50,480 nucleotides of DNA from Methanobrevibacter curvatus. Lineage in GTDB: Archaea > Methanobacteriota > Methanobacteria > Methanobacteriales > Methanobacteriaceae. The stretch spans positions 1 through 50,480 of the forward strand of contig NZ_LWMV01000191.1 of NCBI RefSeq assembly GCF_001639295.1, given 5' to 3'. The notes under the pieces were generated by a model that was not told the origin of the DNA, did no database searches, and worked only from the letters and a program-made list of their open reading frames with translations. Within the stretch, counting starts at the first letter, position 1. Every line of letters starts with the position of its first letter. Of this stretch, positions 29,912 to 39,219 are shown in pieces. A program made the position numbers and the translations under genes.

Positions 29912-30369
29912 ACTTATATTAAATTTAAGATAATTTAAATTAAACAAAGTTTAAATCCTTTTTTTTTAACTTTGGTTTTTTAATTTCCAATTTTTTAACT
30001 TTTATTTTTTTAACTTTAAATATTTATTTTATTCATTTTATTTTTTTATTTATTTTATATTTATATAAAATATTTTTAAAAATATATTGATAACAACAAG
30101 ATTTATATTGTATAAAAAAAGATATTTTATTATTATATAAATTTAAATATACATTTATCTTAAAAAATCTATTAATATTAAATAAAAATTTGATAATTTA
30201 AATTTTATTTTATATAAAAATTAGAGTAATATACTTAATAACTGCTTAAATGATATGAAGTTATAATGTTTTCTCAAAAATTGATTATAATGCGATTATA
30301 ATTATTTGATTACAAACTATTTGGTTATACTACTTGATTTCAATACTTGATTTTATTTAGAGGATAAAA
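29912..30369. other. Intergenic region between rpl15 and secY
   Basis: 458 bp without ORFs. A possible terminator lies at the start (listed separately). The remainder is AT-rich with TATA-like strings around 30060-30150 and 30220-30235 that could serve a secY promoter, but none is decisive. Confidence 0.45.
29945..29981 (+). terminator. Possible terminator after rpl15
   Basis: CAAAGTT (29945-29951) pairs perfectly with AACTTTG (29968-29974); a T-run lies in the loop and another follows the stem. It is the right place for the end of the long ribosomal transcript, though the stem is short and AT-rich. Confidence 0.4.
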
Positions 30370-31731
30370 ATGATATTAGATGCGTTAAAACCATTATTTT
30401 CATTATTGCCTGAGGTTAGAACTCCTCATCACAAGCAAAGTTTTAATGAAAAATTGAAGTGGACAGCTATTATTTTGGTATTATATTTCTTTTTAATGTT
30501 AATACCACTATACGGTTTAATGCCTGGTGCTGTGGATCAATTTGCACAGTTAAGAGCAGTACTGGCAGGTAGTTTTGGTTCTATTTTAACTTTAGGCATA
30601 GGACCAATTGTTACATCTTCAATTGTTTTACAGGTTCTTGTTGGGGCTAAAATCCTTAACTTAGATTTGTCTAGACATGAACATAAGTCTTTGTTTCAAG
30701 GAACTCAAAAGGTTTTAGCTATTGTATTCTCAGTTTTTGAATCAGCTATTATGGTTTTTACTGGTGTTTTAGCTCCATCTCCAGGTTCTGAGATGTTGTT
30801 AATTTTACAATTAAGTATTGGAGCTATTTTAGTTATTTTCCTTGATGAAGTTATCTCAAAATGGGGCTTTGGAAGTGGTGTAGGTCTGTTTATTGCTGCA
30901 GGTGTTTCACAGACAATAATTACAGGTACATTTAATTTTGTGCCTTCTGTTACTCAACCAGGTATTTTACCAGGTATGATTCCAGGTTTTATACAATCCG
31001 TGGTTAATGGTTCACCTAACCCTGCTTCTTTGCTACCATTATTCGCCACAATAATTGTATTTTTAGTTGCTGTTTATGGGGAGAGTATTCGTGTTGAAAT
31101 TCCAATATCTCAAGGATCCGCACGTCGCCATGGTAAAATTAGAGGAAATGTAGGTAAATATCCTTTAAAATTTATATATGCAAGTAATATGCCTGTTATT
31201 TTGACTAGTGCTCTTTTGGTTAATGTTTCGCTTATTGCAAGTGTTTTCCAAAAAATTGGGCTTCCTATATTTGGAACGGTTTCTCAAGGAAGAGCTATTA
31301 GTGGTTTAGCATTGTATTTAACCACGCCTACATTATCTGTATTGTGGACTGATCCTTTAAGAGTTCTTGTTTATGCAATATTTTATTTAGCATTTTGTGT
31401 TCTTTTTGCTGTTTTGTGGGTTGAAATTGGAAGTTTAAATGCTCGAGAAGTATCTAATCAACTTTATAACTCGGGAATACAAGTTCCAGGTTTTAGAAGT
31501 AGTAAAACTCAATTATATAAATTAATGAAACGATACATTCCTGCTTTAACTGTATTTGGTGGTTTGTTTGTTGGTATTTTAGCATTTGGTGCTGATTTAA
31601 CAAGTGCTCTTGGTGGAGGAACTGGTGTTCTTCTTACTGTAGGTATTGTCTATAAGCTCTATGAAGAAATAGCTCAAGAACAACTTATGGATACACACCC
31701 AATGTTAAGGAAATTCTTAGGTGGAAAATAA
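30370..31731 (+). CDS. secY: Protein translocase channel subunit SecY
   Basis: A 453-residue ten-helix membrane protein forming the Sec channel with SecE and Sec-beta. FAQLRAVLAGSFGSILTLGIGPIVTSSIV, the cytoplasmic loop RRHGKIRGNVGKYPLKFIYASNMPVIL and the helix 10 region GGGTGVLLTVGIVYKLYEEI are typical of archaeal SecY. Separated from rpl15, so it may have its own promoter, and followed by adkA as in other Euryarchaeota. Confidence 0.98.
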   Translation: MILDALKPLFSLLPEVRTPHHKQSFNEKLKWTAIILVLYFFLMLIPLYGLMPGAVDQFAQLRAVLAGSFGSILTLGIGPIVTSSIVLQVLVGAKILNLDLSRHEHKSLFQGTQKVLAIVFSVFESAIMVFTGVLAPSPGSEMLLILQLSIGAILVIFLDEVISKWGFGSGVGLFIAAGVSQTIITGTFNFVPSVTQPGILPGMIPGFIQSVVNGSPNPASLLPLFATIIVFLVAVYGESIRVEIPISQGSARRHGKIRGNVGKYPLKFIYASNMPVILTSALLVNVSLIASVFQKIGLPIFGTVSQGRAISGLALYLTTPTLSVLWTDPLRVLVYAIFYLAFCVLFAVLWVEIGSLNAREVSNQLYNSGIQVPGFRSSKTQLYKLMKRYIPALTVFGGLFVGILAFGADLTSALGGGTGVLLTVGIVYKLYEEIAQEQLMDTHPMLRKFLGGK

Positions 31732-31765
31732 GTAAATCGATATTCCACACATAGGGGGCATTTAA

Positions 31766-32326
31766 TTGAAATTGATTGTTTTAACTGGAATTCCAGGTTC
31801 AGGAAGTACTACTGTTCTTTCAAAAGCATTAGAAGAAGTTGATTTTCTCCATTTAAATTATGGAGATATCATGATTGAACTTTCTCGAGAAGAAGGATTA
31901 GCTGAAGACAGAGATGATTTAAGAAAACTATCTCCAGAAATTCAAAAAGACATTCAAAAAATTGCTGCAGCAAGAATTAAAGAACAATCTCTTAGTCAAA
32001 ATGTTATTGTTGACACACATTGTACTATTTCTACTTCTGCAGGTTTTTTACCAGGACTTCCTAGTTGGGTTTTAGAAGAGTTAAACCCTGATACATTTAT
32101 TATTGTTGAGGCAGATCCTGATGAGATTATTTTAAGAAGAATTTCTGATGAAACTAGAAATAGAGATTCTCAACGAGCCTCTGATATTAATCTTCATCAA
32201 GAGATTAATAGAGCTACAGCAATGGCTTATGCTACTTTAACTGGAGCCACAGTAAAGATTTTAGAAAATCATAATGGTGAATTAGACAAAGTTGTTCCAA
32301 TGTTGGTTGAAACTTTAAGTGTTTAA
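31766..32326 (+). CDS. adkA: Archaeal-type adenylate kinase, TTG start
   Basis: A 186-residue AdkA converting AMP and ATP to two ADP. It belongs to the archaeal clade, unrelated in detail to bacterial Adk: the P-loop is GIPGSGSTT (residues 7-15), and there is a short lid. It starts with TTG at 31766 after AGGGGG. Its link to secY is conserved. The end is followed by a 187-bp gap. Confidence 0.95.
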   Translation: MKLIVLTGIPGSGSTTVLSKALEEVDFLHLNYGDIMIELSREEGLAEDRDDLRKLSPEIQKDIQKIAAARIKEQSLSQNVIVDTHCTISTSAGFLPGLPSWVLEELNPDTFIIVEADPDEIILRRISDETRNRDSQRASDINLHQEINRATAMAYATLTGATVKILENHNGELDKVVPMLVETLSV

Positions 32327-32513
32327 TTTTAAAGCATTTAATTTTAATTATTTAATTTTAATATTTAATTTTAAATATTTAATTCATTAGCTCATTTAGT
32401 TTTATAAATTATTTGAAATTTTATTTTATAAATATTTAATTTCAATGAATTTATTTCAATAATTTAATTTTTTAATATATGTTTATTTATAGTATTTAGC
32501 AACGAGGAAAAGT

Positions 32514-33092
32514 ATGGTTTTAGATGTAATTTTTCATAGTATGGATCAATTATTTGCTCCACTGTTAGTTTTAAATCCCGACCCTTCAAATCCTTTCATT
32601 ACTTTATCTTGCATCTCACTTATTGTTAGTATAATCACCACACTTGCTAATAAATACTTAGTGGATCATAAAAAAATGGAAGTATTAAGAGAAGAAATGA
32701 AGGTTTATCAAAATAATTTAAAAGAAGCTCAAAAATCTGGGGATGCTAAAGCAATGGCTAAAATGCAGTCTGAGCAATCTGATTTTATGAAAAAACAATC
32801 AGAAATGATGAAAATGTCATTTAAACCAATGATAGTCACTTTTGTACCAATTTTACTTGTGTTTTATTGGTTGACTCAATCTGTTTTAAATAAAGTAGCT
32901 GTTTCATTACCTCCTCTTGTTTATTATGTCTTATTGGTTCCTCTCTGGAAATGGGTTTATATTGCAGTATTCCATTATGGGGCTGGTTCCACTATTCCTT
33001 ATATAGCTGGATGGCTAGGTTGGTATATTCTTTGCACGTTTACACTATCCCAAATCTTTAGAAAGCTAATAGGAATCAAAACTGGTGTGTAA
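32514..33092 (+). CDS. DUF106 membrane protein, YidC/Oxa1/EMC3-like insertase
   Basis: A 192-residue membrane protein with three to four hydrophobic helices (about 27-46, 105-125, 130-150, 165-185) and a long charged coiled-coil between helices 1 and 2 (KMEVLREEMKVYQNNLKEAQ). This topology defines DUF106, the archaeal relatives of YidC and EMC3 that help insert membrane proteins. Its position next to secY and adkA supports that role. The start follows ACGAGGA. Confidence 0.88.
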   Translation: MVLDVIFHSMDQLFAPLLVLNPDPSNPFITLSCISLIVSIITTLANKYLVDHKKMEVLREEMKVYQNNLKEAQKSGDAKAMAKMQSEQSDFMKKQSEMMKMSFKPMIVTFVPILLVFYWLTQSVLNKVAVSLPPLVYYVLLVPLWKWVYIAVFHYGAGSTIPYIAGWLGWYILCTFTLSQIFRKLIGIKTGV

Positions 33093-33474
33093 TTATTTTT
33101 TTAATTACATATTTTCACATGTATATTTTCGTATTTTCTTTTAATATTTATTTTCAATAGATGTTTTTAGAGATTATCATTTGAATGTTTTGATGTGTAT
33201 TTTTGATTTATATCAATTTTTTATATATTCATTTTTCATATTAATTTATATTAATTTATATCAATTTTTTTACTCTCATGAATTTTATTAAATTATTAAC
33301 TTTATTATTTTTTTATTATTTTTTTTATAATGATTTAATAATTTATATCTCTCTTAAATCTCGTATATCATGAATTTTATTTACTACTCAATAAATAACT
33401 TTATATTAAATGTTATAAAAAACATTTAAATTTTAAAAAAATAATTTTTTAAATTAATTACTAATGGTGAAAAA
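33093..33474. other. AT-rich intergenic region before rpl34e
   Basis: 382 bp with no ORF. T-rich tracts after 33093 could end the DUF106 transcript; TATA-like strings near 33340 and 33400 could begin the next. The phrase ATTAATTTATAT(T/C)AATTT recurs around 33239-33269. Confidence 0.4.
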
Positions 33475-33741
33475 ATGCCTGCAAATAGATTCAGATCAAG
33501 ATCATATAGAAGGACTTTTAAAAGAACTCCTGGTGGCAAAACTGTACTCAGATATAAAAAGAAGAAACCAAGTAAGCATGTTTGTGCTGAATGTGGTCAA
33601 CTTTTACATGGTGTTCCAAGAGGAAGACCATATGAAATAAAAAAATTGTCTAAATCTCAAAAGAAACCTAATAGACCATTTGGAGGATATTTATGTTCTA
33701 AATGTGCTAGAAAATTATTTAAAGCTGAGGCAAGGACATAA
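33475..33741 (+). CDS. rpl34e: Large-subunit ribosomal protein eL34
   Basis: An 88-residue eL34. [22 protein letters not shown] is the N-terminus; two Cys pairs (C-x2-C in HVCAECGQ and YLCSKCARK) form a zinc site. GGTGAAAAA precedes the ATG. Its stop overlaps the cmk start by one base, linking ribosome and nucleotide supply. Confidence 0.96.
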   Translation: MPANRFRSRSYRRTFKRTPGGKTVLRYKKKKPSKHVCAECGQLLHGVPRGRPYEIKKLSKSQKKPNRPFGGYLCSKCARKLFKAEART

Positions 33742-34259
33742 TGATAATAACTATCGGTGGCTTAGCAGGTACTGGTACTACCACTGCTTCAGAAGTTTTG
33801 TCTAAAAAATTAGACATTCCATTTATATCTGCTGGAGACATTTTTAGAACTTTAGCAAAAGAGTCTGGAATGTCTATTTTAGAGTTCTCTGAATTCGCTG
33901 AAGACAACAACGATGTAGACATCGATATTGATAGAAGACAATCTGAAATAGCTAAAAAATCTGAAAATCTCATTTTAGAAGGACGGTTATCTGCTCATTT
34001 CGTTGATGCAGATTTAAAAGTTTGGTTAACTGCTCCTTTAGATATAAGAACAAACAGGATTTGTGACAGAGAATCTAAGCCATATGATTTAGCTATTGAA
34101 GAAATTTTAATTCGAGAAAATAGTGAAGCCCTTAGATATAAAGAGATTCACAACATAGATATTTCTAATTTAGAACTCTATGATTTAATAGTAAATACCA
34201 ATAGTTTTAATCCTGAAGCTATTGCTAATTTAATTTTAACAAGTTTAAAGGTGATATAG
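33741..34259 (+). CDS. cmk: Cytidylate kinase
   Basis: A 172-residue archaeal CMK phosphorylating CMP and dCMP. The P-loop is GGLAGTGTTTASEVLSKKL (from residue 5), SAGDIFRTLA is the NMP-binding segment, and LILEGRLSAHFV follows. RICDRESKPYD is the lid Arg region. It lies between rpl34e and rpl14e with one-base overlap and direct abutment, as in other Methanobacteriales. Confidence 0.95.
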   Translation: MIITIGGLAGTGTTTASEVLSKKLDIPFISAGDIFRTLAKESGMSILEFSEFAEDNNDVDIDIDRRQSEIAKKSENLILEGRLSAHFVDADLKVWLTAPLDIRTNRICDRESKPYDLAIEEILIRENSEALRYKEIHNIDISNLELYDLIVNTNSFNPEAIANLILTSLKVI

Positions 34260-34565
34260 ATGGCAGCAATTGAAATTGGAAGAGTTTGTATTAAGACAGC
34301 AGGTAGAGAAGCTGGAGAAAAATGTGAAATTGTCGATATAATTGACAGTAGTTTTGTTGAAGTAAAATCTGTTGATGGAAGTTCAATTAAAAATAGAAGA
34401 TGTAATATTAATCATTTAGAACCTATTGCAGACGAAACAGAAGAAGTAGAAGAAGTAGAAGAAGTTTCTGCAAGCGAGACCTCTGAAATCGAAGAGAATA
34501 ATGAAGTAGAAGTTGAAGAGGCTACTGATGCTGATGAAGCTGAAGATAATTTAGATGAAGAATAA
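34260..34565 (+). CDS. rpl14e: Large-subunit ribosomal protein eL14 with acidic tail
   Basis: Residues 1-57 are a normal archaeal eL14 with the KOW-like core (AIEIGRVCIKTAGREAGEKCEIVDIID) ending at INHLEPIAD. The last ~44 residues are extremely acidic (EEVEEVEEV, ASETSEIEENNEVEVEE) with no basic residue. Archaeal eL14 is normally about 75-80 residues, so the tail is extra. It starts directly after cmk, with GGTGAT inside the cmk end. Confidence 0.93.
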   Translation: MAAIEIGRVCIKTAGREAGEKCEIVDIIDSSFVEVKSVDGSSIKNRRCNINHLEPIADETEEVEEVEEVSASETSEIEENNEVEVEEATDADEAEDNLDEE

Positions 34566-35004
34566 GTATAAATTATAGCAATAGTGATGATGAATAATTT
34601 TTTTTAATGTTTTAAGAATATTAATATTTAATTTATTATTATTTTTTATTTTATTAACAAATAGGACTTTTTAACCCTTTTAATGAAAAATTTTAAGTTA
34701 TAATATTTCAAATATTAAATATTTTTGTCATAATTAAAAGTTTAATTAGTTATAGATTATTAATTTAATTATCTGTTTAAAATTTAATTCGTCTTCTATA
34801 GCTTGCTTTCATATTTGTTTTATGTTCTATTTTTGTTTTTTACATATTATTTTTTTATTTTTTTTATTTCTTTTTATCTTTTTTATTTTATTTAATTTTT
34901 AATTGTGTTTTAATTTTTAATCGTGTTTTAATTTCTATTTTTTTTAATGGCTTTTTACCTTTTGATTTGAGTTAGTATAATTTTAATTATTAATGGTTGT
35001 TTTT
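34566..35004. other. AT-rich intergenic region before the Cbf5 gene
   Basis: 439 bp with no ORF. T-rich stretches dominate 34820-34960. A less AT-rich patch, CGTCTTCTATAGCTTGC at about 34791-34807, has no pairing partner nearby. I see no RNA or clear promoter. Confidence 0.45.
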
Positions 35005-35967
35005 ATGGAAAATATTGTTGTGGTATCAAAATCTAAAACAAATCCTAATTATGGATGTATTCCTGAAGATAGGTCAATTGAAGATTTTTTAGATAAAGGA
35101 GTTATAAATTTAGATAAACCTTCTGGACCTACATCTCATGAAATAGACTCTTGGGTAAAAAGAATACTTAATGTAGAAAAGATTGGTCATGGAGGGACTC
35201 TTGATCCTAAAGTCACTGGAGTATTACCTATTGGGATAAATCAAGCCACTAGAGTTATTCAATTGTTGTTATCTGCTCCAAAAGAGTATGTATGTTTAAT
35301 GAATTTGCATAAAGAAATACCTGAAGAAGACATTAAAAAAATGTTTAATGAATTTCAAGGAAAGATTTATCAGACTCCACCACTTAAATCTGCTGTTAAA
35401 AGAGAGTTGAGAGTAAGAAACATTTATTATTCAACTATATATGAAATTAATGGACGAGATGTTTTATTTAAAATTGGTTGTGAAGCTGGAACTTATGTTC
35501 GTACATACTGTAGAGACATTGGTGAAGCTTTAGGTGCAGGAGCACATATGGCAGAGCTTAGAAGAGCTATTGTTGGACCCTTTTCTGAAAGAGAAAATTT
35601 ACATACTTTACAAGACTTGACTGATGCATTTTATTACTGGAAAAATGAAGGCAGTGAAGAAGAACTTAGAAAAATTGTAATGCCAATGGAAAAAGCTTCA
35701 CAGCATTTACCAAAAGTCATTATTAAAGATTCTGCTGTTGAAGCTATTTGTCACGGTGCTAATTTATCCATAGGTGGTATTGTAGGTTTATATGAGAATA
35801 TTAGGATTGGAGACACAGTAGTTATAGAAACTTTAAAAGGAGAACTTGTTGCTTCAGCTATTTCTTCTGTAAATTTTGAAGATATTGCTTTAAACAAACA
35901 AGGAATAGCTTTTAATACATCTAAAGTTTTTATGAAACCTGGGTCATACCCTATAATGTGGAAATAA
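35005..35967 (+). CDS. cbf5: Pseudouridine synthase Cbf5/TruB
   Basis: A 320-residue archaeal Cbf5, the catalytic subunit of H/ACA RNPs, which also makes psi55 in tRNA. The catalytic Asp67 sits in GHGGTLDPKVTGVLP; YVCLMNLHKE, RNIYYSTIYEINGRD and GTYVRTYCRDIGEALG follow. The C-terminal PUA domain includes HGANLSIGGIV and YPIMWK. The frame opens at ATG 34993, but the ATG at 35005 gives the more usual N-terminus; neither has a strong ribosome binding site. Confidence 0.95.
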   Translation: MENIVVVSKSKTNPNYGCIPEDRSIEDFLDKGVINLDKPSGPTSHEIDSWVKRILNVEKIGHGGTLDPKVTGVLPIGINQATRVIQLLLSAPKEYVCLMNLHKEIPEEDIKKMFNEFQGKIYQTPPLKSAVKRELRVRNIYYSTIYEINGRDVLFKIGCEAGTYVRTYCRDIGEALGAGAHMAELRRAIVGPFSERENLHTLQDLTDAFYYWKNEGSEEELRKIVMPMEKASQHLPKVIIKDSAVEAICHGANLSIGGIVGLYENIRIGDTVVIETLKGELVASAISSVNFEDIALNKQGIAFNTSKVFMKPGSYPIMWK

Positions 35968-36306
35968 CTGTTTCAATTATTTTTTAATAATAAATTTCTT
36001 ATTAATTTTTTTATTATTTCATTTTTTTATTTCATTTTTTTTATTACTTTATTATTTCATTACTTTATTATTTTATTATTTTACTTTTATTTTATTTTTA
36101 AAATTTCAAATTTATTATAAACTATTATGATAATATTATAGCAATGTTATAATAATATTATAAGCTATTTAATATAATTAAAAATTATTTTAGTAAATTT
36201 TTTACAAAAGATTTATATACTTTAATCTGTATATATTTTAGTACTATAATTATATGACTATTTTTAATATATCATGTTTTTATGTTATTTATTTTAGAAT
36301 TTGTTA
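35968..36306. other. Intergenic region upstream of tRNA-Ser
   Basis: 339 bp of AT-rich DNA with T-runs after the Cbf5 stop that could end its transcript and TATA-like elements from 36211 on that could serve the tRNA gene. No ORF is present. Confidence 0.45.
36205..36221 (+). promoter_or_regulatory. Probable BRE/TATA promoter of tRNA-Ser
   Basis: CAAAAG followed by ATTTATATACT is a close match to the archaeal consensus. Initiation would fall near 36240, giving a 5' leader of about 65 nt before the tRNA, to be removed by RNase P. A closer TATA-like string near 36262-36272 is an alternative. Confidence 0.4.
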
Positions 36307-36391
36307 GCCGGGATAGTCTAGCCTGGTAAGGCGCGAGACTGGAAATCTCGTGGGGATTTTCCCCTCCTGGGTTCAAATCCCAGTCCCGGCG
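36307..36391 (+). tRNA. tRNA-Ser (anticodon GGA)
   Basis: The acceptor GCCGGGA (36307-36313) pairs with TCCCGGC (36384-36390), with discriminator G at 36391. The anticodon stem CGAGA/TCTCG encloses CTGGAAA, giving anticodon GGA, which reads UCC and UCU. A long variable arm (GGGG-ATTTT-CCCC) confirms a serine-type class II tRNA. The T arm CTGGGTTCAAATCCCAG is canonical. CCA is not encoded, and there is no intron. Confidence 0.97.
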
Positions 36392-36782
36392 TTGTTAATA
36401 ATTTTAATTTTAAATACTGTTTTCCGTCCAAGTTCTGTATTTGATTTTGTTTTATTGACTAATATTTGTACTTAATAATATTTATTTTTTTAAATCAATT
36501 TTTTAGTATTTATTTAATTTTTTAATATTCTTCTAATTTGTTGATTATTAGTTAATTATTACCTAACTTATTTTAATTTAATTGATTTTAGCATAAATAA
36601 AAGATTATTATTAATAAAAACTGTGTTATGTTCATATTATTTCATTAATTAATATCAAAATATTATTTATAGGTTTTACTTGTTCTTATTATATTTGAAT
36701 AATTATTTGAAATAGTTTTTATGAATTTAACATTCGAATTTTTAAATCTGAAAATTCGCTCTGTAACTTTGGAGGTTATTTA
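36392..36782. other. Intergenic region between tRNA-Ser and rps13
   Basis: 391 bp without ORFs. A small hairpin, AAATACTG (36412-36419) with CTGTATTT (36435-36442), contains one T-T mismatch and a loop richer in C than its surroundings; it lies 20 bp after the tRNA. The rest is AT-rich, with the strong GGAGG site for rps13 at its end. Confidence 0.45.
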
Positions 36783-37232
36783 ATGGAAGAAGATTTTAAG
36801 CATTTAGTCCGTATTTCTCGTAAGGATGTAGATGGAAAAAAGACAATTAAGCATGCTTTAACTGGTATTAGAGGTGTTGGATTATCTTTATCCAGAACAA
36901 TAGGTATTGAGATGGGGCTTGATTTAAACCAAAAAATAGGATATCTCTCTGATGATGAAATTTTAAAAATTGAAAGTGTTATCAAAGATCCTAAAAGTGT
37001 TAATATTCCTGATTGGATGTTAAATAGACGTGAAGATTATACAACTGGTGAAACCCTTCATTTAATTGAATCAGACTTAGCTATGACTCTAAGAGACGAT
37101 TTAAACAGAATGAAAAAAACTAGAAGTTACAAAGGTAGAAGACACGAAGTTGGACTTCCTGTTCGTGGACAAAGAACTAAATCTACTTTTAGAAAAGGTT
37201 CATCTGTTGGTGTAAGACGTAGAAGAGGCTAA
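36783..37232 (+). CDS. rps13: Small-subunit ribosomal protein uS13
   Basis: A 149-residue uS13 of the 30S head, contacting P-site t[32 protein letters not shown] and the C-terminal [17 protein letters not shown] are typical. TTTGGAGG precedes the ATG. First gene of the alpha-type cluster rps13-rps4-rps11-rpoD. Confidence 0.98.
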   Translation: MEEDFKHLVRISRKDVDGKKTIKHALTGIRGVGLSLSRTIGIEMGLDLNQKIGYLSDDEILKIESVIKDPKSVNIPDWMLNRREDYTTGETLHLIESDLAMTLRDDLNRMKKTRSYKGRRHEVGLPVRGQRTKSTFRKGSSVGVRRRRG

Positions 37233-37261
37233 TTTAGTAATATTAATAATGAGGAGATTTT

Positions 37262-37978
37262 ATGGGACATCCAAGAAAATCAAGCAAAAAATATGATACA
37301 CCACCACATCCTTGGAATGCTGAAAGGATTAAAGAAGAAAACAAATTAATGTCCAAATATGGTTTAAAAAATAAAAAAGAAATTTGGAAAGCCGATACTT
37401 TAGTTAGGAAATACAGTAGGGAAGCAAGATACTTACTTGGTTTTTCTGAAGATCAAATTGTTCATGAAAAAAATGAATTATTAGGACACTTGTATCGTTT
37501 AGGTATTTTACCTGAAGGTGCTCCATTAGAAGATATTCTTAATTTAACTGTTGAAGATGTATTAAAAAGAAGATTACAATCTATTGTATTCCAAAAAGGC
37601 TTTTCAAGAACTCCTAAGGAAGCAAGAGTATTTGTTGTACATGGACATATTGCATTAGATGGCAAAAAAATAGATTCTCCAAGCTATTTTGTTAAAAAAT
37701 CACAGGAAGATGCTATTGGTTTTTATCCTAATTCAACTGTTTCTAAACAAATTGAAGAATACAACAAAATAAAAGCTTTGAAAAAACCAGAAGATGAGGA
37801 AAAATCTAAAAAACCTCGTGGACGAGGTGGCAGAGGCAGAAGAAACGATAGAAGAGATAATCGTGGAGGAAGTAATAGAAGATCTGGCAGAAAATTTGAT
37901 AATAAGAAGTCAAATGATAATAAAGCTACTGACAATAAATCAAATGCTAATAAACCTGGTGCTAAGAAATCAGGATAA
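37262..37978 (+). CDS. rps4: Small-subunit ribosomal protein uS4 with RG-rich tail
   Basis: Residues 1-173 are a normal archaeal uS4: [17 protein letters not shown] at the start and the S4 RNA-binding domain [30 protein letters not shown]. uS4 nucleates the 30S body and forms the mRNA entry with uS3 and uS5. The last ~65 residues are low complexity: an RG/RR-rich part ([19 protein letters not shown]) and a Lys/Asn part. Archaeal uS4 is normally about 170-190 residues, so this extension is unusual. GAGGAGA precedes the ATG. Confidence 0.96.
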   Translation: MGHPRKSSKKYDTPPHPWNAERIKEENKLMSKYGLKNKKEIWKADTLVRKYSREARYLLGFSEDQIVHEKNELLGHLYRLGILPEGAPLEDILNLTVEDVLKRRLQSIVFQKGFSRTPKEARVFVVHGHIALDGKKIDSPSYFVKKSQEDAIGFYPNSTVSKQIEEYNKIKALKKPEDEEKSKKPRGRGGRGRRNDRRDNRGGSNRRSGRKFDNKKSNDNKATDNKSNANKPGAKKSG

Positions 37979-38032
37979 TATTATCAATGCTAAATCTTAA
38001 TTACAATTATTTTTATTATATAAGGTGTTATT

Positions 38033-38425
38033 ATGGCAAAAGATGAAAAATGGGGAATAGCTAATGTTTATTCATCATTTAACAATACTATAATTACTGT
38101 AACCGATATCACTGGTGCTGAAACCATTTGTCAATGGTCTGGTGGAAAAGTTGTTCGTGCAGATAGACAAGAAGCATCTCCTTTCGCTGCAATGGAAGCT
38201 GCTACTCGTGCAGCTGATGATGCTAGGGAAAAAGGTTTTATTGGTTTACATATTAAAGTCAGAGCTCCTGGAGGAAATGGTCCAAGAAGTCCAGGTCCTG
38301 GTGCTCAAGCTACAATACGTGCTTTGGCTCGTGCTGGAATGAAAATCGGTAAAATAGAAGATATAACTCCTATACCTCATGATGGTACTGGTAGACCAGG
38401 AGGTAAAAGGGGTAGAAGGGTTTAA
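38033..38425 (+). CDS. rps11: Small-subunit ribosomal protein uS11
   Basis: A 130-residue uS11 of the 30S platform. [24 protein letters not shown] and the C-terminal [20 protein letters not shown] are diagnostic. AAGGTGTTATT precedes the ATG. The rpoD ATG follows after one base. Confidence 0.98.
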   Translation: MAKDEKWGIANVYSSFNNTIITVTDITGAETICQWSGGKVVRADRQEASPFAAMEAATRAADDAREKGFIGLHIKVRAPGGNGPRSPGPGAQATIRALARAGMKIGKIEDITPIPHDGTGRPGGKRGRRV

Positions 38426-38426
38426 T

Positions 38427-39215
38427 ATGGAAATTGAAGTCAGAGAGAAAAATGGAGATGAGCTAGTTTTCATTATTAGAAATGCTGAAGTTCCATTTGT
38501 TAATGCTATTCGTAGAATTGCTATGATGGAAGTTCCAAAAATAGCTATTGATGAAGTGAATGTTTATGTCAATGATTCTGCAATGTTTAATGAAGTTTTA
38601 GCACACAGATTAGGTTTAGTTCCTATTATGTCTGATAAAGAAACTATTGAAGGGTTACTAGATTCTGATTCTACTGTTTCTTTCACACTTCAAAAATCAG
38701 GTCCAGCTATTGTATATTCTGGAGATTTAATTTCTTCAGACTCAAAAATTAAACCTGTTTATGATACAATACCTCTTCTTAAACTTAAAGAAGACGAAAA
38801 TGTTGAATTGGAAGCTATTGCAAGAATTGGTAAAGGGTTAGACCATGCAAAATGGATGCCAACCACAGTATGTGCATATAAACAGTTTCCTAAAATCACT
38901 TTTAATGAAAATATGGAAGTTACTAAAGAAATAGCAGATGCTTGTCCAAGAAATATTTTAAGCTTTGATAAAGAGAATAAAAAAATAACTCTTGGAAATC
39001 TTGAAAACTGCTCAATGTGTAAAACATGTGTCAGAACTTCTCAAAGTATTGCCAACAGTGTAAACTCAGCTATTAATGTTGACTTTATTGATGATACTTT
39101 TATTTTTACTATAGAAAGTGATGGTTCAATTAGTCCAGAAGAGATTTTATTAAGATCTTGTGATGTTTTAAACCAAAAAACAGACAAATTTATCACATTT
39201 TTTAAAGGAGGATAA
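38427..39215 (+). CDS. rpoD: RNA polymerase subunit Rpo3 (RpoD), probable Fe-S type
   Basis: A 262-residue RNA polymerase subunit, counterpart of bacterial alpha N-terminal domain and eukaryal Rpb3, forming the assembly platform with Rpo11, Rpo10 (RpoN) and Rpo12. EVPFVNAIRRIAMMEVPKIAID is the dimer region. Cys173-Pro plus C195-x2-C198-x2-C201 form a ferredoxin-like site that could hold one 4Fe-4S cluster, as in several methanogens. The frame reaches back into rps11 (38379), but homology and spacing favour ATG 38427. Confidence 0.95.
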   Translation: MEIEVREKNGDELVFIIRNAEVPFVNAIRRIAMMEVPKIAIDEVNVYVNDSAMFNEVLAHRLGLVPIMSDKETIEGLLDSDSTVSFTLQKSGPAIVYSGDLISSDSKIKPVYDTIPLLKLKEDENVELEAIARIGKGLDHAKWMPTTVCAYKQFPKITFNENMEVTKEIADACPRNILSFDKENKKITLGNLENCSMCKTCVRTSQSIANSVNSAINVDFIDDTFIFTIESDGSISPEEILLRSCDVLNQKTDKFITFFKGG

Positions 39216-39219
39216 GTAA

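Noticed and set aside
38379-38426. Longer RpoD starting inside rps11
   Set aside because: The extra 16 residues are read out of frame in a conserved rps11 end; ATG 38427 matches the family start.
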